The notes below the pieces were generated by a model. The model did not search any database, was not told where the DNA came from, and was given only the letters and a program-made list of their open reading frames with translations. Shown piece after piece: positions 40,508 through 51,981 of a DNA stretch of 64,000 bases. This DNA is from Caulobacteraceae bacterium (GTDB taxonomy: Bacteria > Pseudomonadota > Alphaproteobacteria > Caulobacterales > Caulobacteraceae): NCBI GenBank assembly GCA_947478785.1, contig CANJXI010000008.1:1-64000 (forward strand). Reading direction: 5' to 3'. Position 1 is the first letter of the stretch; each line of letters starts with the position of its first letter. The position numbers and the translations under genes are program-made.

Positions 40508-41125
40508 ATGCTGCTCATCGCTGGCCTCGGTAACCCCGGGGCCGCCTTCGCCAGGAACCGCCACAACATCGGCTTCATGGCCGTGGACGAGATCGCGCGC
40601 CGCTGGAACTTCGGCCCCATGCGCGCGAAGTTCCAGGGCTTGGCCTCGGAAGGCGCGATCCAGACCCCCGGCGGCCCGGTCAAGGCCCTGCTGCTCAAGC
40701 CCCAGACCTTCTACAACGAGAGCGGCCGGGCGGTTGGCGAAGCGCTCAAGTTCTACAAGATCGATCCCGCCGACCTCGTGGTCTTTTACGACGAGATCGA
40801 CCTGGCTCCCGGCCGCTTCCGGATGAAGGCCGGCGGCGGGGCGGCCGGCAACAACGGCGTGCGCTCGATCACCGCCCAGGTGGGGCCGTACTTCCGCCGC
40901 GCCCGCATGGGCACCGGCCACCCCGGCGACAAGGACCTCGTGCACGGCCACGTGCTGTCCGACTTCCACAAGGCCGACAAGCAGTGGCTCGAGCCGCTGA
41001 TCGAAGCCTGCGCAGAGGCGCTCCCCATCCTGGCCGCCGGCGATGACGAGAAATACCAGACCGAGGTCATGCGGCTCGCTCCCGCCGACAAGCTCGATCC
41101 CCGCAAGGCCGCTCGTGGGGAGTGA
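40508..41125 (+). CDS. pth: Peptidyl-tRNA hydrolase
   Basis: LIAGLGNPGAAFARNRHNIGFMAVD, KPQTFYNESGRAV, DEIDLAPG..GGGAAGNNGVRSI. Confidence 0.97.
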   Translation: MLLIAGLGNPGAAFARNRHNIGFMAVDEIARRWNFGPMRAKFQGLASEGAIQTPGGPVKALLLKPQTFYNESGRAVGEALKFYKIDPADLVVFYDEIDLAPGRFRMKAGGGAAGNNGVRSITAQVGPYFRRARMGTGHPGDKDLVHGHVLSDFHKADKQWLEPLIEACAEALPILAAGDDEKYQTEVMRLAPADKLDPRKAARGE

Positions 41126-41200
41126 TGGGCGACATTTCTCCCACGCCGGGAAGCCGCGGCGTGCTAACCCGCGCCCCTCAATAGGAACCTGAAAGACCCC

Positions 41201-42298
<1,098 letters not shown>

Positions 42299-42308
42299 GA
42301 GGTTCGCG

Positions 42309-42989
42309 ATGGGCGAGACCGTCCGCCTGACCAGCGCCAGGGACGGGTTCGAATTCGACGCCTACCACGCGGATGTGAGCGACGCGCGGCGCGGCGGGCT
42401 GGTGTTGCTGCATGCCCTGTGGGGTGTGACCCCACATCTGCGCGGGCTCGCCGACAGCTATGCCGAGGCAGGCTACGAGACCCTTCTACCCAGCCTTTTC
42501 GACCGCTTCCAGCGGGGCTTTCCCGAGCGGGACATTGAGCCCGCGCACCTGGAACGGCAGAACGGGTTCGGCCGGGCGACCGGCTGGGGCGCGGAGGTGA
42601 TGGACGCTGTGCAGGCGGCGATCGACGCCCTGGCGCCGCCGGTCTTCGCCCTTGGGTTCTGCTTTGGCGGAACGACCGCATGGCTGGCGGCGGCGCGTTG
42701 CACGGGGCTCTCGGCGATGGCCTCCTACTACGGCGGCCACGTCGCCGAATATCTGGACGAGACGCCGAAGGTCCCGACCATCCTGCACCTCGGCAAGAGC
42801 GACGTACTGATCCCGCCCGCCGACGTGGCGGCGATCCGCGAGGCGTATCCCGATCTGCCGGTCTACATGTACGAAGGTGGCCACGCCTTCGCGGGTCCGG
42901 GCGGCCATGAGCCCGACAGCGCCAACCTCGCGCGCCTGCGCACGCTGGCGCTCTTCGCCCGCAACGGCGCGGGCCGCGGCGAGATCTAG
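42309..42989 (+). CDS. Dienelactone hydrolase family protein
   Basis: FALGFCFGGTTAWLAA nucleophile elbow, YEGGHAFAGPGG. Confidence 0.9.
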   Translation: MGETVRLTSARDGFEFDAYHADVSDARRGGLVLLHALWGVTPHLRGLADSYAEAGYETLLPSLFDRFQRGFPERDIEPAHLERQNGFGRATGWGAEVMDAVQAAIDALAPPVFALGFCFGGTTAWLAAARCTGLSAMASYYGGHVAEYLDETPKVPTILHLGKSDVLIPPADVAAIREAYPDLPVYMYEGGHAFAGPGGHEPDSANLARLRTLALFARNGAGRGEI

Positions 42990-43459
42990 GTCTTTTCCTC
43001 GATCTGGGCGCGCACCTCGGGCAGCCGCTCCAGGGCGCGCGCCAGCACCGCCTGGGCCGCCAGGATGCCGATGCCGGCCGCATAGGCCGAGAACACATTG
43101 GCGCCCATGCGGCCAGCCTGGGCGGCCTGCCCCACCTGCCAATAGATGAACAGGCCCGCGCCCATCAGAAGGGCCACCCCGGAGACGACGGAACCCGGGG
43201 TCTGGCCGAAGCCCGCCTGGAAGCTCATCCAGACCCACCGGGCGAGCCTGCGCTTCACCGGTCCCGCCAGTAGTGGGATCAGAAACGAGGCCAGCAGGTA
43301 AGCGGCGGGCCAAAGCAGCGTCCAGCGCGCCACCGAGACGGCCCCACCCGGCAAGCGGTCGAAGGCGTCCACGGCGCCCGCCCCAAAGATCAGTGCGGCC
43401 GCGAGGACCGTCGTATCCTGCATCCGCTTGAAGTTCCGCCATGCGCGCGTGAAGGCCAT
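42986..43459 (-). CDS. Hypothetical membrane protein
   Basis: Multiple hydrophobic segments; no recognised family. Confidence 0.65.
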   Translation of the reverse strand: MAFTRAWRNFKRMQDTTVLAAALIFGAGAVDAFDRLPGGAVSVARWTLLWPAAYLLASFLIPLLAGPVKRRLARWVWMSFQAGFGQTPGSVVSGVALLMGAGLFIYWQVGQAAQAGRMGANVFSAYAAGIGILAAQAVLARALERLPEVRAQIEEKT

Positions 43460-43524
43460 CGGCGCGACCTTAGAAGGCTTTTGGGCCGGCGTAAGGCGGG
43501 TATGCTCACGCCAGTGACGCGCCC

Positions 43525-44349
43525 GTGAAATCCTCCGCCCTCATCCTCGCCGCCCTGGGCGCGCTCGCGGCTTCCCCGGCGCCGGCGGGCGAGACGGCCT
43601 GCTGGTTCGAAGGCGGCGTGGTGATCGTCCCGGCCGAGGTGATGGGCGTCGCCGGCGACTATGTGCTGGATACCGCCAGCCCGCACACCCAGCTCGCCGA
43701 GACCCAGGCGCAGGGCGCGGGCTACGCGGATACAGCGCTCTCCGGCGCGGTGCGGCTGGCTGGCTTGACCCTGCGCGGCCAGCCGGTGGCCGTGGCCGCC
43801 ATCGATCTGCGCACCGGAGTCCTGCCGACCCCGGTGGCCGGTGTGATCGGCGCCGATGTGCTGAATGGCTATGTGCTGGACGTCCGCTTCGCGCCCTGCC
43901 GGATCGGGCTCTATCGGGCGGGACATGCGCCGCCCTTCCGGTCAGGCGCCGCCCTGCCGCTCCGCTGGGTCGCCGGCCGGCCTGTGGTGACGGCCACGGT
44001 CTCCGACGGCGTCGTCACGCGCAGCGGCGGGTTCTCGCCGGGCGTCGGCGTCGACCGCGCCGTGCGGATCAGCGACGCCATGGCCCAGGTCCCCGGCGCA
44101 GCCAAGGCCATCGAGCTTTATCCCTATGGGATTCTCCAGCCCCGCCTGGCGCGGCTCGACTTTGCTGGCGCCGCGTTCATGGACCTGCCGTCAGGCTTGG
44201 TCCTCGCCGAGGACCCCGCGCTGGCCGGCCTGATCGGGGCGCCGTTGCTGTCTCGGTGGCGTCTGCGGTTCGACTTCCCCAAAGGACGCCTGCTGCTCGC
44301 ACCAGCTTCTCCTCCCCGCGGCGCGAGGAGGGAGACCGAGGGCTTCTAG
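43525..44349 (+). CDS. Secreted aspartyl-protease-fold-like protein
   Basis: Signal peptide; VLDTASPHTQL resembles D-T/S-G/A-A/S motif; GTG start. Confidence 0.55.
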   Translation: MKSSALILAALGALAASPAPAGETACWFEGGVVIVPAEVMGVAGDYVLDTASPHTQLAETQAQGAGYADTALSGAVRLAGLTLRGQPVAVAAIDLRTGVLPTPVAGVIGADVLNGYVLDVRFAPCRIGLYRAGHAPPFRSGAALPLRWVAGRPVVTATVSDGVVTRSGGFSPGVGVDRAVRISDAMAQVPGAAKAIELYPYGILQPRLARLDFAGAAFMDLPSGLVLAEDPALAGLIGAPLLSRWRLRFDFPKGRLLLAPASPPRGARRETEGF

Positions 44350-45200
44350 TGGGCGACGTTGCGCCAGATGCGCTTGTAGCTGAACCAGAGCAGGATCGAG
44401 AACCCGAGCAGGTAGATCATCGCGCCCAGGCCGAACTGCTTGCGCTCTTCCATCTTGGGCTCGGCGGCCCAGGCCAGGAAAGCCGAGACGTCCTTGGCCT
44501 GCTGGGCGACGGTGGAAGGACTGCCGTCGTCGAAGGTCACCTTGCCGGGCGCGAGCGGCGGCGGCATGGCGATGAAGCCGCCAACCGGAACCTTGTCTTT
44601 CGGCCCCTTCCAGAACGAGGACATGTCGCCTGGCATGTAGGGGTTGTAGTACTTGCCCGGCGGCACGGTCATGCCGGCCGGCGGGGCGTGGAAGCCCGTC
44701 AGGATCGAATAGAGATAGGCCGTGCCGCCCTCGCGGGCCTTGGCGATGACCGACAGATCGGGCGGCAGGGCGCCGCCGTTCGAGGCGCGGGCCGCCGGCT
44801 CGTTGGGGAACGGGGCCGGGAAGCGGTCGGCGGTGCCGCCGGGCCGGGTGATGGCGTCGCCGGTGTCCTGATCGATGTCCTTGATCTGGATGTCCTTGGC
44901 GAGGCTCTTCACATAGGGGTTGTCGTTCGGGTTCTTGTACTTCTCGTCGTAGAACGGCCCGCCCTTCTGACCGAGGTTGCGGAAGTACATCTGGTTCATC
45001 GCGTGGCAGGCCGAGCAGACCTCGCGATAGACCTTGTAGCCCCGTTGCAGCTGGGCCTTGTCGAATTTGCCCAGCGGCCCCTCGAATGACCAGTGCACGT
45101 CACGGGGCTCGGCCTCGGTGGTGGCGCTAAGCGCCGGCCCCGCCATCAGGGCAAGACCCAGCGCCGCGAACGCGAAAGCTTTGCGCAGCATCAGGCTCAA
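44346..45200 (-). CDS. petC: Cytochrome c1 of bc1 complex
   Basis: [17 protein letters not shown] haem c motif, C-terminal TM anchor. Confidence 0.97.
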   Translation of the reverse strand: MSLMLRKAFAFAALGLALMAGPALSATTEAEPRDVHWSFEGPLGKFDKAQLQRGYKVYREVCSACHAMNQMYFRNLGQKGGPFYDEKYKNPNDNPYVKSLAKDIQIKDIDQDTGDAITRPGGTADRFPAPFPNEPAARASNGGALPPDLSVIAKAREGGTAYLYSILTGFHAPPAGMTVPPGKYYNPYMPGDMSSFWKGPKDKVPVGGFIAMPPPLAPGKVTFDDGSPSTVAQQAKDVSAFLAWAAEPKMEERKQFGLGAMIYLLGFSILLWFSYKRIWRNVAH

Positions 45201-46516
45201 CCCCTTTTTTCAGGCGACGCCACGGCGCCGGTGGGCGTGGTGGCGGGATGCGACAGGACCGGGGCCGAGATCGATTGCGGCACCGGCAGAGGGGTCTCGG
45301 TGAGGCCCATCAGCGGGTTGATGACCCAGAAGTAGACGAAGTAGTAGAGCGCCGCGATCCGCGACAGCCACACGAAGCTGTTGAGGTTCGCGTCGCCCAG
45401 CTGCAGGCCGGCCACGCCCGGGATCACCATGTCGTCCGGGGCGTGCGCGCCGCAGAAGCCCAGGATGATGCAATCCAGCGCGAACAGGAAGAAATACAGC
45501 CGGATGGTCGGGCGGTAGCGCATGGAGCGCACCTTCGAGGTGTCCAACCAGGGCAGGACGAACAGGGTGGCTATCGCCCCGAACATCAGGATCACGCCCA
45601 TCAGCTTGTTCGGGACGGCCCGCAGGATCGCGTAGAACGGCAGCAGGTACCACTCGGGCACGATGTGGGCCGGCGTCACCAGCGGGTTGGCCTGGATGTA
45701 GTTGGCCGCGTCGCCCAGCGCGTCTGGCAGGTAGAAGACGAAGGTCGCGTAGAGGATCAGGAACACCGAAATCGCGAAGCCGTCCTTGACCGTGTAGTAC
45801 GGGTGAAACGGCACGGTGTCGTCAGGCGAGCTGACGTTCACGCCGGTCGGGTTGTTGTTCCCCGGCACGTGCAGCGCCCAGATGTGCAGGCCAACCACGC
45901 CCGCGATCATGAACGGCAGCAGGTAGTGCAGCGAGAAGAAGCGGTTCAGCGTCGGATTGTCGACCGCGAACCCGCCCCACAGCCAGGTGGTGATGGCCGG
46001 GCCCACCAGCGGGATCGCCCCGATCAGGTTGGTGATCACCACCGCCCCGTGGAAGCTCATCTGGCCCCAGGGCAGGACGTAGCCGAAGAAGGCCGTGCCG
46101 ATCATCAGGAGGTAGATCACGCAGCCCAGGATCCACAGCACCTCGCGCGGGGCCTTGTAGGAGCCGTAGTAGAGGTTGCGGAACATGTGGACGTAGACCG
46201 CCAGGAAGAACATCGACGCCCCGTTGGCGTGCATGCCCTGGATCAGCCAGCCGAAGTTCACGTCGCGCTTGATGCGCTGGACGGAGTCGAAGGCGTGATC
46301 GACGTGCGGCACATAGTGCATCGCTAGGATGATGCCGCTGACGATCTGGATGCCAAGCATCAACGCCAGGATCCCGCCGAAGGTCCACCAGTAGTTGAGG
46401 TTCTTCGGGGTCGGGAAGCTGACGATGGTGTCGCTGGCGAACCGGATGATCGGCAGCCGCGTGTCCAGCCAGCGCTCGAAGCCGGTTTTCGGCTCGTAGG
46501 TTGAGTGTCCGCTCAT
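45197..46516 (-). CDS. petB: Cytochrome b of bc1 complex
   Basis: [70 protein letters not shown]. Confidence 0.98.
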   Translation of the reverse strand: MSGHSTYEPKTGFERWLDTRLPIIRFASDTIVSFPTPKNLNYWWTFGGILALMLGIQIVSGIILAMHYVPHVDHAFDSVQRIKRDVNFGWLIQGMHANGASMFFLAVYVHMFRNLYYGSYKAPREVLWILGCVIYLLMIGTAFFGYVLPWGQMSFHGAVVITNLIGAIPLVGPAITTWLWGGFAVDNPTLNRFFSLHYLLPFMIAGVVGLHIWALHVPGNNNPTGVNVSSPDDTVPFHPYYTVKDGFAISVFLILYATFVFYLPDALGDAANYIQANPLVTPAHIVPEWYLLPFYAILRAVPNKLMGVILMFGAIATLFVLPWLDTSKVRSMRYRPTIRLYFFLFALDCIILGFCGAHAPDDMVIPGVAGLQLGDANLNSFVWLSRIAALYYFVYFWVINPLMGLTETPLPVPQSISAPVLSHPATTPTGAVASPEKRG

Positions 46517-46521
46517 CGATG

Positions 46522-47076
46522 TCAGCCGATCTTGACCTTGGTGTCGGAAAGGAAGGCGTACGTCGGCACCTCGAGGTTCTTCGGCGCGGGACCCTTACGG
46601 ATGCGCCCGGAGGTGTCGTAGACGGAGCCGTGGCAGGGGCAGAACCAGCCGCCGTACTCGCCGCCGCCGAAGGTCGGCACGCAGCCCAGGTGGGTGCAGG
46701 TGCCCACCAGGACCAGCCAGTTCGCCTTGCCGGGCTTGTGGCGGCTCTCGTCGGTGGCCGGGTCGCGCAGGTCGGCGTGGTCGCCCTGGATCGCCTCCTG
46801 GATTTCCTTGGGCGTGCGGTTGCGCACGAAGAGCGGCTTGCCGCGCCACTTCACCACCACCTGCTGGCCGGGCTCGACCTTGGAAAGGTCGAACTCGATG
46901 GAAGCCAACGCCAGCGTGTCGCCGGCCGGGTTCATCTGGTCGATGAACGGCCAGGCGAGACCGCCGACCAGGCCGAGCGCGGCCACGCCCGCGGCGATAT
47001 GGATGAAGTCACGACGATCCGGATCGTCACCCGTGACGTGCGGATCGGGATTTGCGCCCACGACGGTGTCGGCCAC
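46522..47076 (-). CDS. petA: Ubiquinol-cytochrome c reductase Rieske Fe-S subunit
   Basis: [32 protein letters not shown]. Confidence 0.98.
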   Translation of the reverse strand: MADTVVGANPDPHVTGDDPDRRDFIHIAAGVAALGLVGGLAWPFIDQMNPAGDTLALASIEFDLSKVEPGQQVVVKWRGKPLFVRNRTPKEIQEAIQGDHADLRDPATDESRHKPGKANWLVLVGTCTHLGCVPTFGGGEYGGWFCPCHGSVYDTSGRIRKGPAPKNLEVPTYAFLSDTKVKIG

Positions 47077-47277
47077 CTAAAGCTACCCCTCGATATGAGC
47101 CCCCGAACGAGACGGGGCGCCCAGCTTTTGGACCCTTCCAGACGCTCTGGTAAGGGCTTTATCGTCACGGCAGGCGAGCGCACGACGCACGAACCGGAAA
47201 TGCCTGCGAAGCTTCGCGCCTGCGGTTCCTTGATTCGTCTATCAGAGCCCGGTCCAACCCCTCGCGGATCGCTTAGA

Positions 47278-47745
47278 ATGCGTTTGGCCCTTTTTCAACC
47301 GGACATTCCGCAAAACCTCGGCGCGGCGCTTAGGCTGGGCGCCTGTCTGAGCGTGCCGGTGGACGTCATCGAGCCCTGCGGCTTCCCGCTTTCCGACCGC
47401 GACATGCGCCGCGCGGCGATGGATTACGCCGAGCGCGCCCTGGTGAAACGGCACCGCGGCTGGGCCGATTTTCTCGCCTCGCCTGAGCGCGCGGCGGGGC
47501 GCCTGCTGCTTTTCACGACGCGCGGGGCGGAACATTTCCACCGCTTTTCCTACCGGACCGGCGACATCCTGCTGTTTGGCCGCGAGAGCGCCGGGGTCCC
47601 CGAGGACGTCCATGCGGCGGCCGATGCGCGGCTGACCATCCCTCTGGCGGCGGGCGCCCGGTCGCTGAACCTGGTCACTGCCGCGGCGATCGCACTGGCC
47701 GAGGCGTTGCGCCAGACGGATGGATTTCCTAAGCCCGCCCCATGA
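47278..47745 (+). CDS. trmL: tRNA (cytidine(34)-2'-O)-methyltransferase TrmL
   Basis: SPOUT: MRLALFQPDIPQNLGAALRLGACL, LLFGRESAGVPEDVH, SLNLVTAAAIALAEALRQ. Confidence 0.93.
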   Translation: MRLALFQPDIPQNLGAALRLGACLSVPVDVIEPCGFPLSDRDMRRAAMDYAERALVKRHRGWADFLASPERAAGRLLLFTTRGAEHFHRFSYRTGDILLFGRESAGVPEDVHAAADARLTIPLAAGARSLNLVTAAAIALAEALRQTDGFPKPAP

Positions 47746-48635
47746 CCATGCCCTCCGAACCCGGCCTGCCGCCTGAGATCCTGGAGCGCCGCACCCGCGC
47801 CAAGGCCTGGTTCGAGGCGCTGCAGACGCGGATCATCGCCGAGCTGGAGGCCCTGGAGGACGAGGCCTCGCCGGAACTCTATCCAGAACCGCCAGGCCGT
47901 TTCGAACTGAAGCCCTGGACCCGCGAGACCGGAGTGGGCGGCGGTGTGGGGGCCTTCCTGCGCGGGCGGCTGTTCGAAAAGGCCGCGGTCCACACCTCCG
48001 CCGCCCTCGCCCGCTTTTCGCCCGCCATGGCCGCGACCATGCCCGGCGCCGACAAGGACCCGTCCTACGTCTCGGCCAGCATCAGCCTGATCGTCCACCC
48101 GCGCAGCCCGCGCGTGCCGACCGTGCACATGAACACCCGCTTCCTCTCCACCGCGCAGAGCTGGTTCGGCGGCGGCGCCGACCTGACCCCCATGGTGGAC
48201 GAGCAGCGCAGCCAGGAGGCCGACGACGCCGTGTTGTTCCACGGCGCGCTGCAGGCCGCCTGCGACGCCCACGACCCCGACTGGCACGCCAAATACAAAG
48301 CCTGGTGCGACGAATATTTCTTCCTGCCGCACCGGAGCGAGACCCGCGGGGTCGGCGGCATCTTCTACGACCAGCACAACTCCGGCGACTTCGACAAGGA
48401 CTTCGCCTTCACCCGCGACGTCGGCGAGGCGTTCCTGGGCGCCTACCCGAAGATCGTCCGCCACCGGATGAGCGAGCCCTGGACCGACGAGGACCGCGCC
48501 CAGCAACTGGTCCGCCGCGGTCGCTATGTGGAGTTCAACCTGCTCTACGACCGGGGCACCATGTTCGGCCTCAAGGCCGGCGGCAACATCGAGACGATCC
48601 TCAGTTCCATGCCGCCGATGGTGGCCTGGCCCTAG
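47742..48635 (+). CDS. hemF: Oxygen-dependent coproporphyrinogen III oxidase
   Basis: WFGGGADLTPM, KAWCDEYFFLPHRSETRGVGGIFYD, RRGRYVEFNLLYDRGTMFGLKAGGNIETILSSMPP. Confidence 0.98.
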   Translation: MTMPSEPGLPPEILERRTRAKAWFEALQTRIIAELEALEDEASPELYPEPPGRFELKPWTRETGVGGGVGAFLRGRLFEKAAVHTSAALARFSPAMAATMPGADKDPSYVSASISLIVHPRSPRVPTVHMNTRFLSTAQSWFGGGADLTPMVDEQRSQEADDAVLFHGALQAACDAHDPDWHAKYKAWCDEYFFLPHRSETRGVGGIFYDQHNSGDFDKDFAFTRDVGEAFLGAYPKIVRHRMSEPWTDEDRAQQLVRRGRYVEFNLLYDRGTMFGLKAGGNIETILSSMPPMVAWP

Positions 48636-48675
48636 GCGAGCTAGCGTGCCCGCCAACAGAAACCGGAGTCCGCCC

Positions 48676-49146
48676 ATGAAAATCCTGTTCGCCCTGACAG
48701 GCGCCTGCGCCCTGCTCCTCGCCCCGGGCGCCTATGCGGGAGACGCCGGCGTCGAGACGGTGATCCACCAGTTCAACGACGCCTTCAACAAGGGTGATGT
48801 GGCCGCCGCCAGGGCGCTGCACGTCGCCGCGCCGATCATCGCAGACGAGCCCGCGCCGCACCTTTGGAGCGGGCCCAAGGCGTTCGACAACTGGCTGGCC
48901 GACCTGGGGAAGGAAGAGGCCGCCCAGGGCAAGACCGAGGGGACCGTCGCCATCGGCGCGCCGACCCGCGAAGTCGTCTCCGGCGACCGCGCCTATGTGA
49001 TCGTACCGTCCACCTACACCTTCAAGCAGAAGGGCAAGACGCTGCGCGAGGTGGCCCAGATGACCTTCGTGCTAGCCAAGGAGCCCTCCGGCTGGAAGAT
49101 CGCCGCCTGGACCTGGACCGGCCCGGAGGGGACGCCCGTCAACTGA
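48676..49146 (+). CDS. Secreted NTF2/SnoaL-like protein
   Basis: Signal peptide; VETVIHQFNDAFNKGDVAAARALH.., GWKIAAWTWTG. Confidence 0.75.
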   Translation: MKILFALTGACALLLAPGAYAGDAGVETVIHQFNDAFNKGDVAAARALHVAAPIIADEPAPHLWSGPKAFDNWLADLGKEEAAQGKTEGTVAIGAPTREVVSGDRAYVIVPSTYTFKQKGKTLREVAQMTFVLAKEPSGWKIAAWTWTGPEGTPVN

Positions 49147-49855
49147 CACCCGCCAGGAACGCCCTGATCCAGCCGCCGACCCGCGCCCGGTCGTCGGGGC
49201 CGGCGTAGCTGGCGATGGCGACGTCGGCCTGGGCGTCGGTGTAGACCTTGCCGCGCCGGACCTCGATGAGGGCCTTGGCGTAGGCGGGCTCGAATTCCGG
49301 GTGGAGCTGCATGGAGATCGCCCGCTGGTCGGTCCAGGCCAACGCGCCCATGGGCGTGAAGTCGCTGGCGGCGATCACTTCCGCGCCGGGCGGCAGTTCC
49401 ACCACCTGGTCCTGGTGTGAACCCGGAAGGCGAAAGGGCGTGGCGGCGTCCATCCAGGGCTGGGGTTTGAGCACCCGGTATTCCTGTTCGCCCAGGCCCC
49501 AGCCCCTGGGCGACTTGATGACCTTGCCGCCGAAGGCCTGGGCCATCAACTGGTGGCCGAAACACACGCCGACCAGCGCCGCCTTGCGCATTGCCGATCG
49601 GAGGAAATCCTCCGTGGGCGCGATCCAAGGCAGGTCCTCATAGGCGCCGGCAGACGAGCCGGTCACAAGGTAGGCGTCGCAGGCGCCCGCGCTGTCCGGC
49701 AGTTCGCCCTCGTCCGCCGCATAGACTCGGTAGTAGTAGGTCTCCGGCCCCAGCAGGCGGATGAACATCTCCGGATAGGTCCCGAAGAGCGGAATCGCCG
49801 GGGTCGGCGGCCGCCCGGTCTTCAGTATGCCCAGTCGGAGGCGCGGCGCGCTCAC
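49139..49855 (-). CDS. Class I glutamine amidotransferase
   Basis: YLVTGSSAGAYED, LVGVCFGHQLMAQAFGGKV, QLHPEFEPAY. Confidence 0.93.
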   Translation of the reverse strand: MSAPRLRLGILKTGRPPTPAIPLFGTYPEMFIRLLGPETYYYRVYAADEGELPDSAGACDAYLVTGSSAGAYEDLPWIAPTEDFLRSAMRKAALVGVCFGHQLMAQAFGGKVIKSPRGWGLGEQEYRVLKPQPWMDAATPFRLPGSHQDQVVELPPGAEVIAASDFTPMGALAWTDQRAISMQLHPEFEPAYAKALIEVRRGKVYTDAQADVAIASYAGPDDRARVGGWIRAFLAGVS

Positions 49856-51078
49856 GACGCCGTCCCCTGGACCACGGACGCCAGCTTCTGGAGGAGCGAC
49901 GGGCGGTCAGGGGCGAAGTCGCTGGCGATCCACCAGGCCTCCACCTCGCCCAGCGCCTTGCCCACCAGCGGCCCCTTGGGAACGCCCGCCGCCAGGACGT
50001 CCTGGCCGTCGAGGGGGAAAACCGGCGCCGTCCAGCCGTCGCCCTGCGCCAGCACGTCGCGCCAACGGGCCGCGCCCTCGCCGTCACGAGCCCAGGCGAG
50101 CCTGGCCCGATCCCGGAAGACAGCAGGCCTCAAGCGATAGACGCATTCCCGGATATCCCGCGGACCCATCGTGCTCGTCAGTCCAGGCGTCGGCGCCAGG
50201 GCCGCGGCCAGACGATCGCGGTCAGCGTTGGAGAGTCGCAACCCTGTCGCCACCTGGATGGCCGCCGCCGGGTCATCCGGCAGCAGGGCGGCCAGCCGCA
50301 ACACCGCGTCGCCGGCGATGCCGACGAGGGCCGCGAAACGCGCCAGGTCGGCTGGCGCGGGCAGCACGACCGCCAGGACGCCGGTCCGGTCCATCAGGTC
50401 CACGGCCGCGCGCGGATCGGGCGCCGCCAGCAGCTTGAGGAACTCCCGCGAGATCCGCTCGGCCGAGAGGCTCGCCACGTTCGCCTTCAGCGCCGCGCAG
50501 GCGGCGCTCGCCGCGGCGTCCGGCGGACCCTTGCCGTACCAGGCCAGAAACCGGAAGAACCGCAGGATGCGCAGGGCGTCCTCGGCGATCCGCTGCTCCG
50601 GCTCGCCCACGAAGACGATGCGCCCAGCCCGGCAGTCGGCGGCTCCATGGCCGGTGGGGTCGAAGATCACCCCGTCGCGCTGCGCGTAGAGCGCATTCAG
50701 CGTGAAGTCGCGCCGACGGGCGTCCCCCAGCCAGTCGTCGGTGAAGGCCACAACGGCGCGGCGGCCGTCGGTGCTCACGTCCCGCCGCAGCGTGGTGATC
50801 TCGAAGGGCTTGCCGCCCGAGACGGCGGTGACCGTGCCGTGCTCGACGCCGGTGGGGACAGCCTTGAGCCCGGCGGCCTTCAGGGCGGCGATCGTCTGGT
50901 CGGGAGTCAGCCGCGTGGCGATGTCGATGTCGTCCACGGGCTGGCCCAGCAGGGTGTTGCGCACGCAGCCGCCGACGAAACGGGCGCAATCCGGCCCGCC
51001 GGCCGCCTCCAGCGCGTCCAGCACCGCGGCCGTCGGCGGAGCGGCGATCCAGGGGGCTCCGCCAAGATTTCCGCTCAC
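49852..51078 (-). CDS. cca: CCA tRNA nucleotidyltransferase/poly(A) polymerase family
   Basis: RFVGGCVRNTLLGQPVDDIDIATRLTPDQ, RDFTLNALYAQRDG; GTG start 51078. Confidence 0.93.
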   Translation of the reverse strand: MSGNLGGAPWIAAPPTAAVLDALEAAGGPDCARFVGGCVRNTLLGQPVDDIDIATRLTPDQTIAALKAAGLKAVPTGVEHGTVTAVSGGKPFEITTLRRDVSTDGRRAVVAFTDDWLGDARRRDFTLNALYAQRDGVIFDPTGHGAADCRAGRIVFVGEPEQRIAEDALRILRFFRFLAWYGKGPPDAAASAACAALKANVASLSAERISREFLKLLAAPDPRAAVDLMDRTGVLAVVLPAPADLARFAALVGIAGDAVLRLAALLPDDPAAAIQVATGLRLSNADRDRLAAALAPTPGLTSTMGPRDIRECVYRLRPAVFRDRARLAWARDGEGAARWRDVLAQGDGWTAPVFPLDGQDVLAAGVPKGPLVGKALGEVEAWWIASDFAPDRPSLLQKLASVVQGTAS

Positions 51079-51341
51079 GGGATCTTCTCGAGGCGGCCGG
51101 GGGTGACCGCGCCACTCGGCGTCACCTCGCCCGGCACATAGTGCTCGCCCCGGGTGTCGCGATGGAAGGCGCCGCCCGCGAGCAGCGACAGGCCGACCAG
51201 GATCGCGCCGGCCGCGAACAACCAGGCGAACGGCGTCGATCCCATCTCGCGCCCGGAGCGCCGCGCCCTGGCGCGCCACACGAACCAGACCACGAACGGC
51301 GCGGCCACCAGGGCCGCCCGCAGGATCAGCACCCTAAGCAA
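51075..51341 (-). CDS. DUF6111-like small membrane protein
   Basis: MLRVLILRAALVAAPFVVWFVWRARARR, between cca and nudix as seen in related genomes (recollection). Confidence 0.7.
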   Translation of the reverse strand: MLRVLILRAALVAAPFVVWFVWRARARRSGREMGSTPFAWLFAAGAILVGLSLLAGGAFHRDTRGEHYVPGEVTPSGAVTPGRLEKIP

Positions 51342-51981
51342 CGGCCGCCCCGTACAGCCGCTCGTAGAGGATTCTCAGCATGCCCGCCGTGGCCCCCCAG
51401 ATGTGCTGATCGGCGTGAGTCATGCTGTAGAACCGGCGGACCTGGCCGGTGGGCAGCTCGCGCTCGTGCTGCACATAGTTGGCGGGATCCATCAGGAAGC
51501 CGAAGGGCGTTTCGAATATCTCGGCCACTTCGTCTGGGTTGGGTTCCAGGGTGAACCCCTCCCGCACGAAGCCCACCACGGGCGTGATCAGATAGCCCGT
51601 TCCCGTGCGGTACGGCGTCGACAGGCCGATCAACCGCACGAACTCCGGATGAAGGCCGATCTCCTCGTGGGCCTCCCGAAGCGCAGTCTGCCAGGCGGTC
51701 TCGCCCGGATCGCGCCGGCCGCCCGGCAGCGCCACCTCGCCGGTGTGCCGGCGCATGGTGTCGGCCCGCCGGGTGAGGATCACCGATAGGCCGTGGTCGC
51801 GCTCGACCAGCGCCACCAGCACCGACGCCGGCGTCGGCGGCTTGTCGGATGGCCAGGTCCAGCCGGGATTGAGATCGAAGTCGGAGCCGGTCACCCCATC
51901 GACCGCCTCCCGCTCCTCAAGGGGATCGAGATGGCGGCCGATCCAATCGCTCAGGTCGTCGGGCGAGCCCTGGGGAGTCAC
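51334..51981 (-). CDS. NUDIX hydrolase, CoA pyrophosphatase-like
   Basis: GEVALPGGRRDPGETAWQTALREAHEEIGL. Confidence 0.95.
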   Translation of the reverse strand: MTPQGSPDDLSDWIGRHLDPLEEREAVDGVTGSDFDLNPGWTWPSDKPPTPASVLVALVERDHGLSVILTRRADTMRRHTGEVALPGGRRDPGETAWQTALREAHEEIGLHPEFVRLIGLSTPYRTGTGYLITPVVGFVREGFTLEPNPDEVAEIFETPFGFLMDPANYVQHERELPTGQVRRFYSMTHADQHIWGATAGMLRILYERLYGAAVA

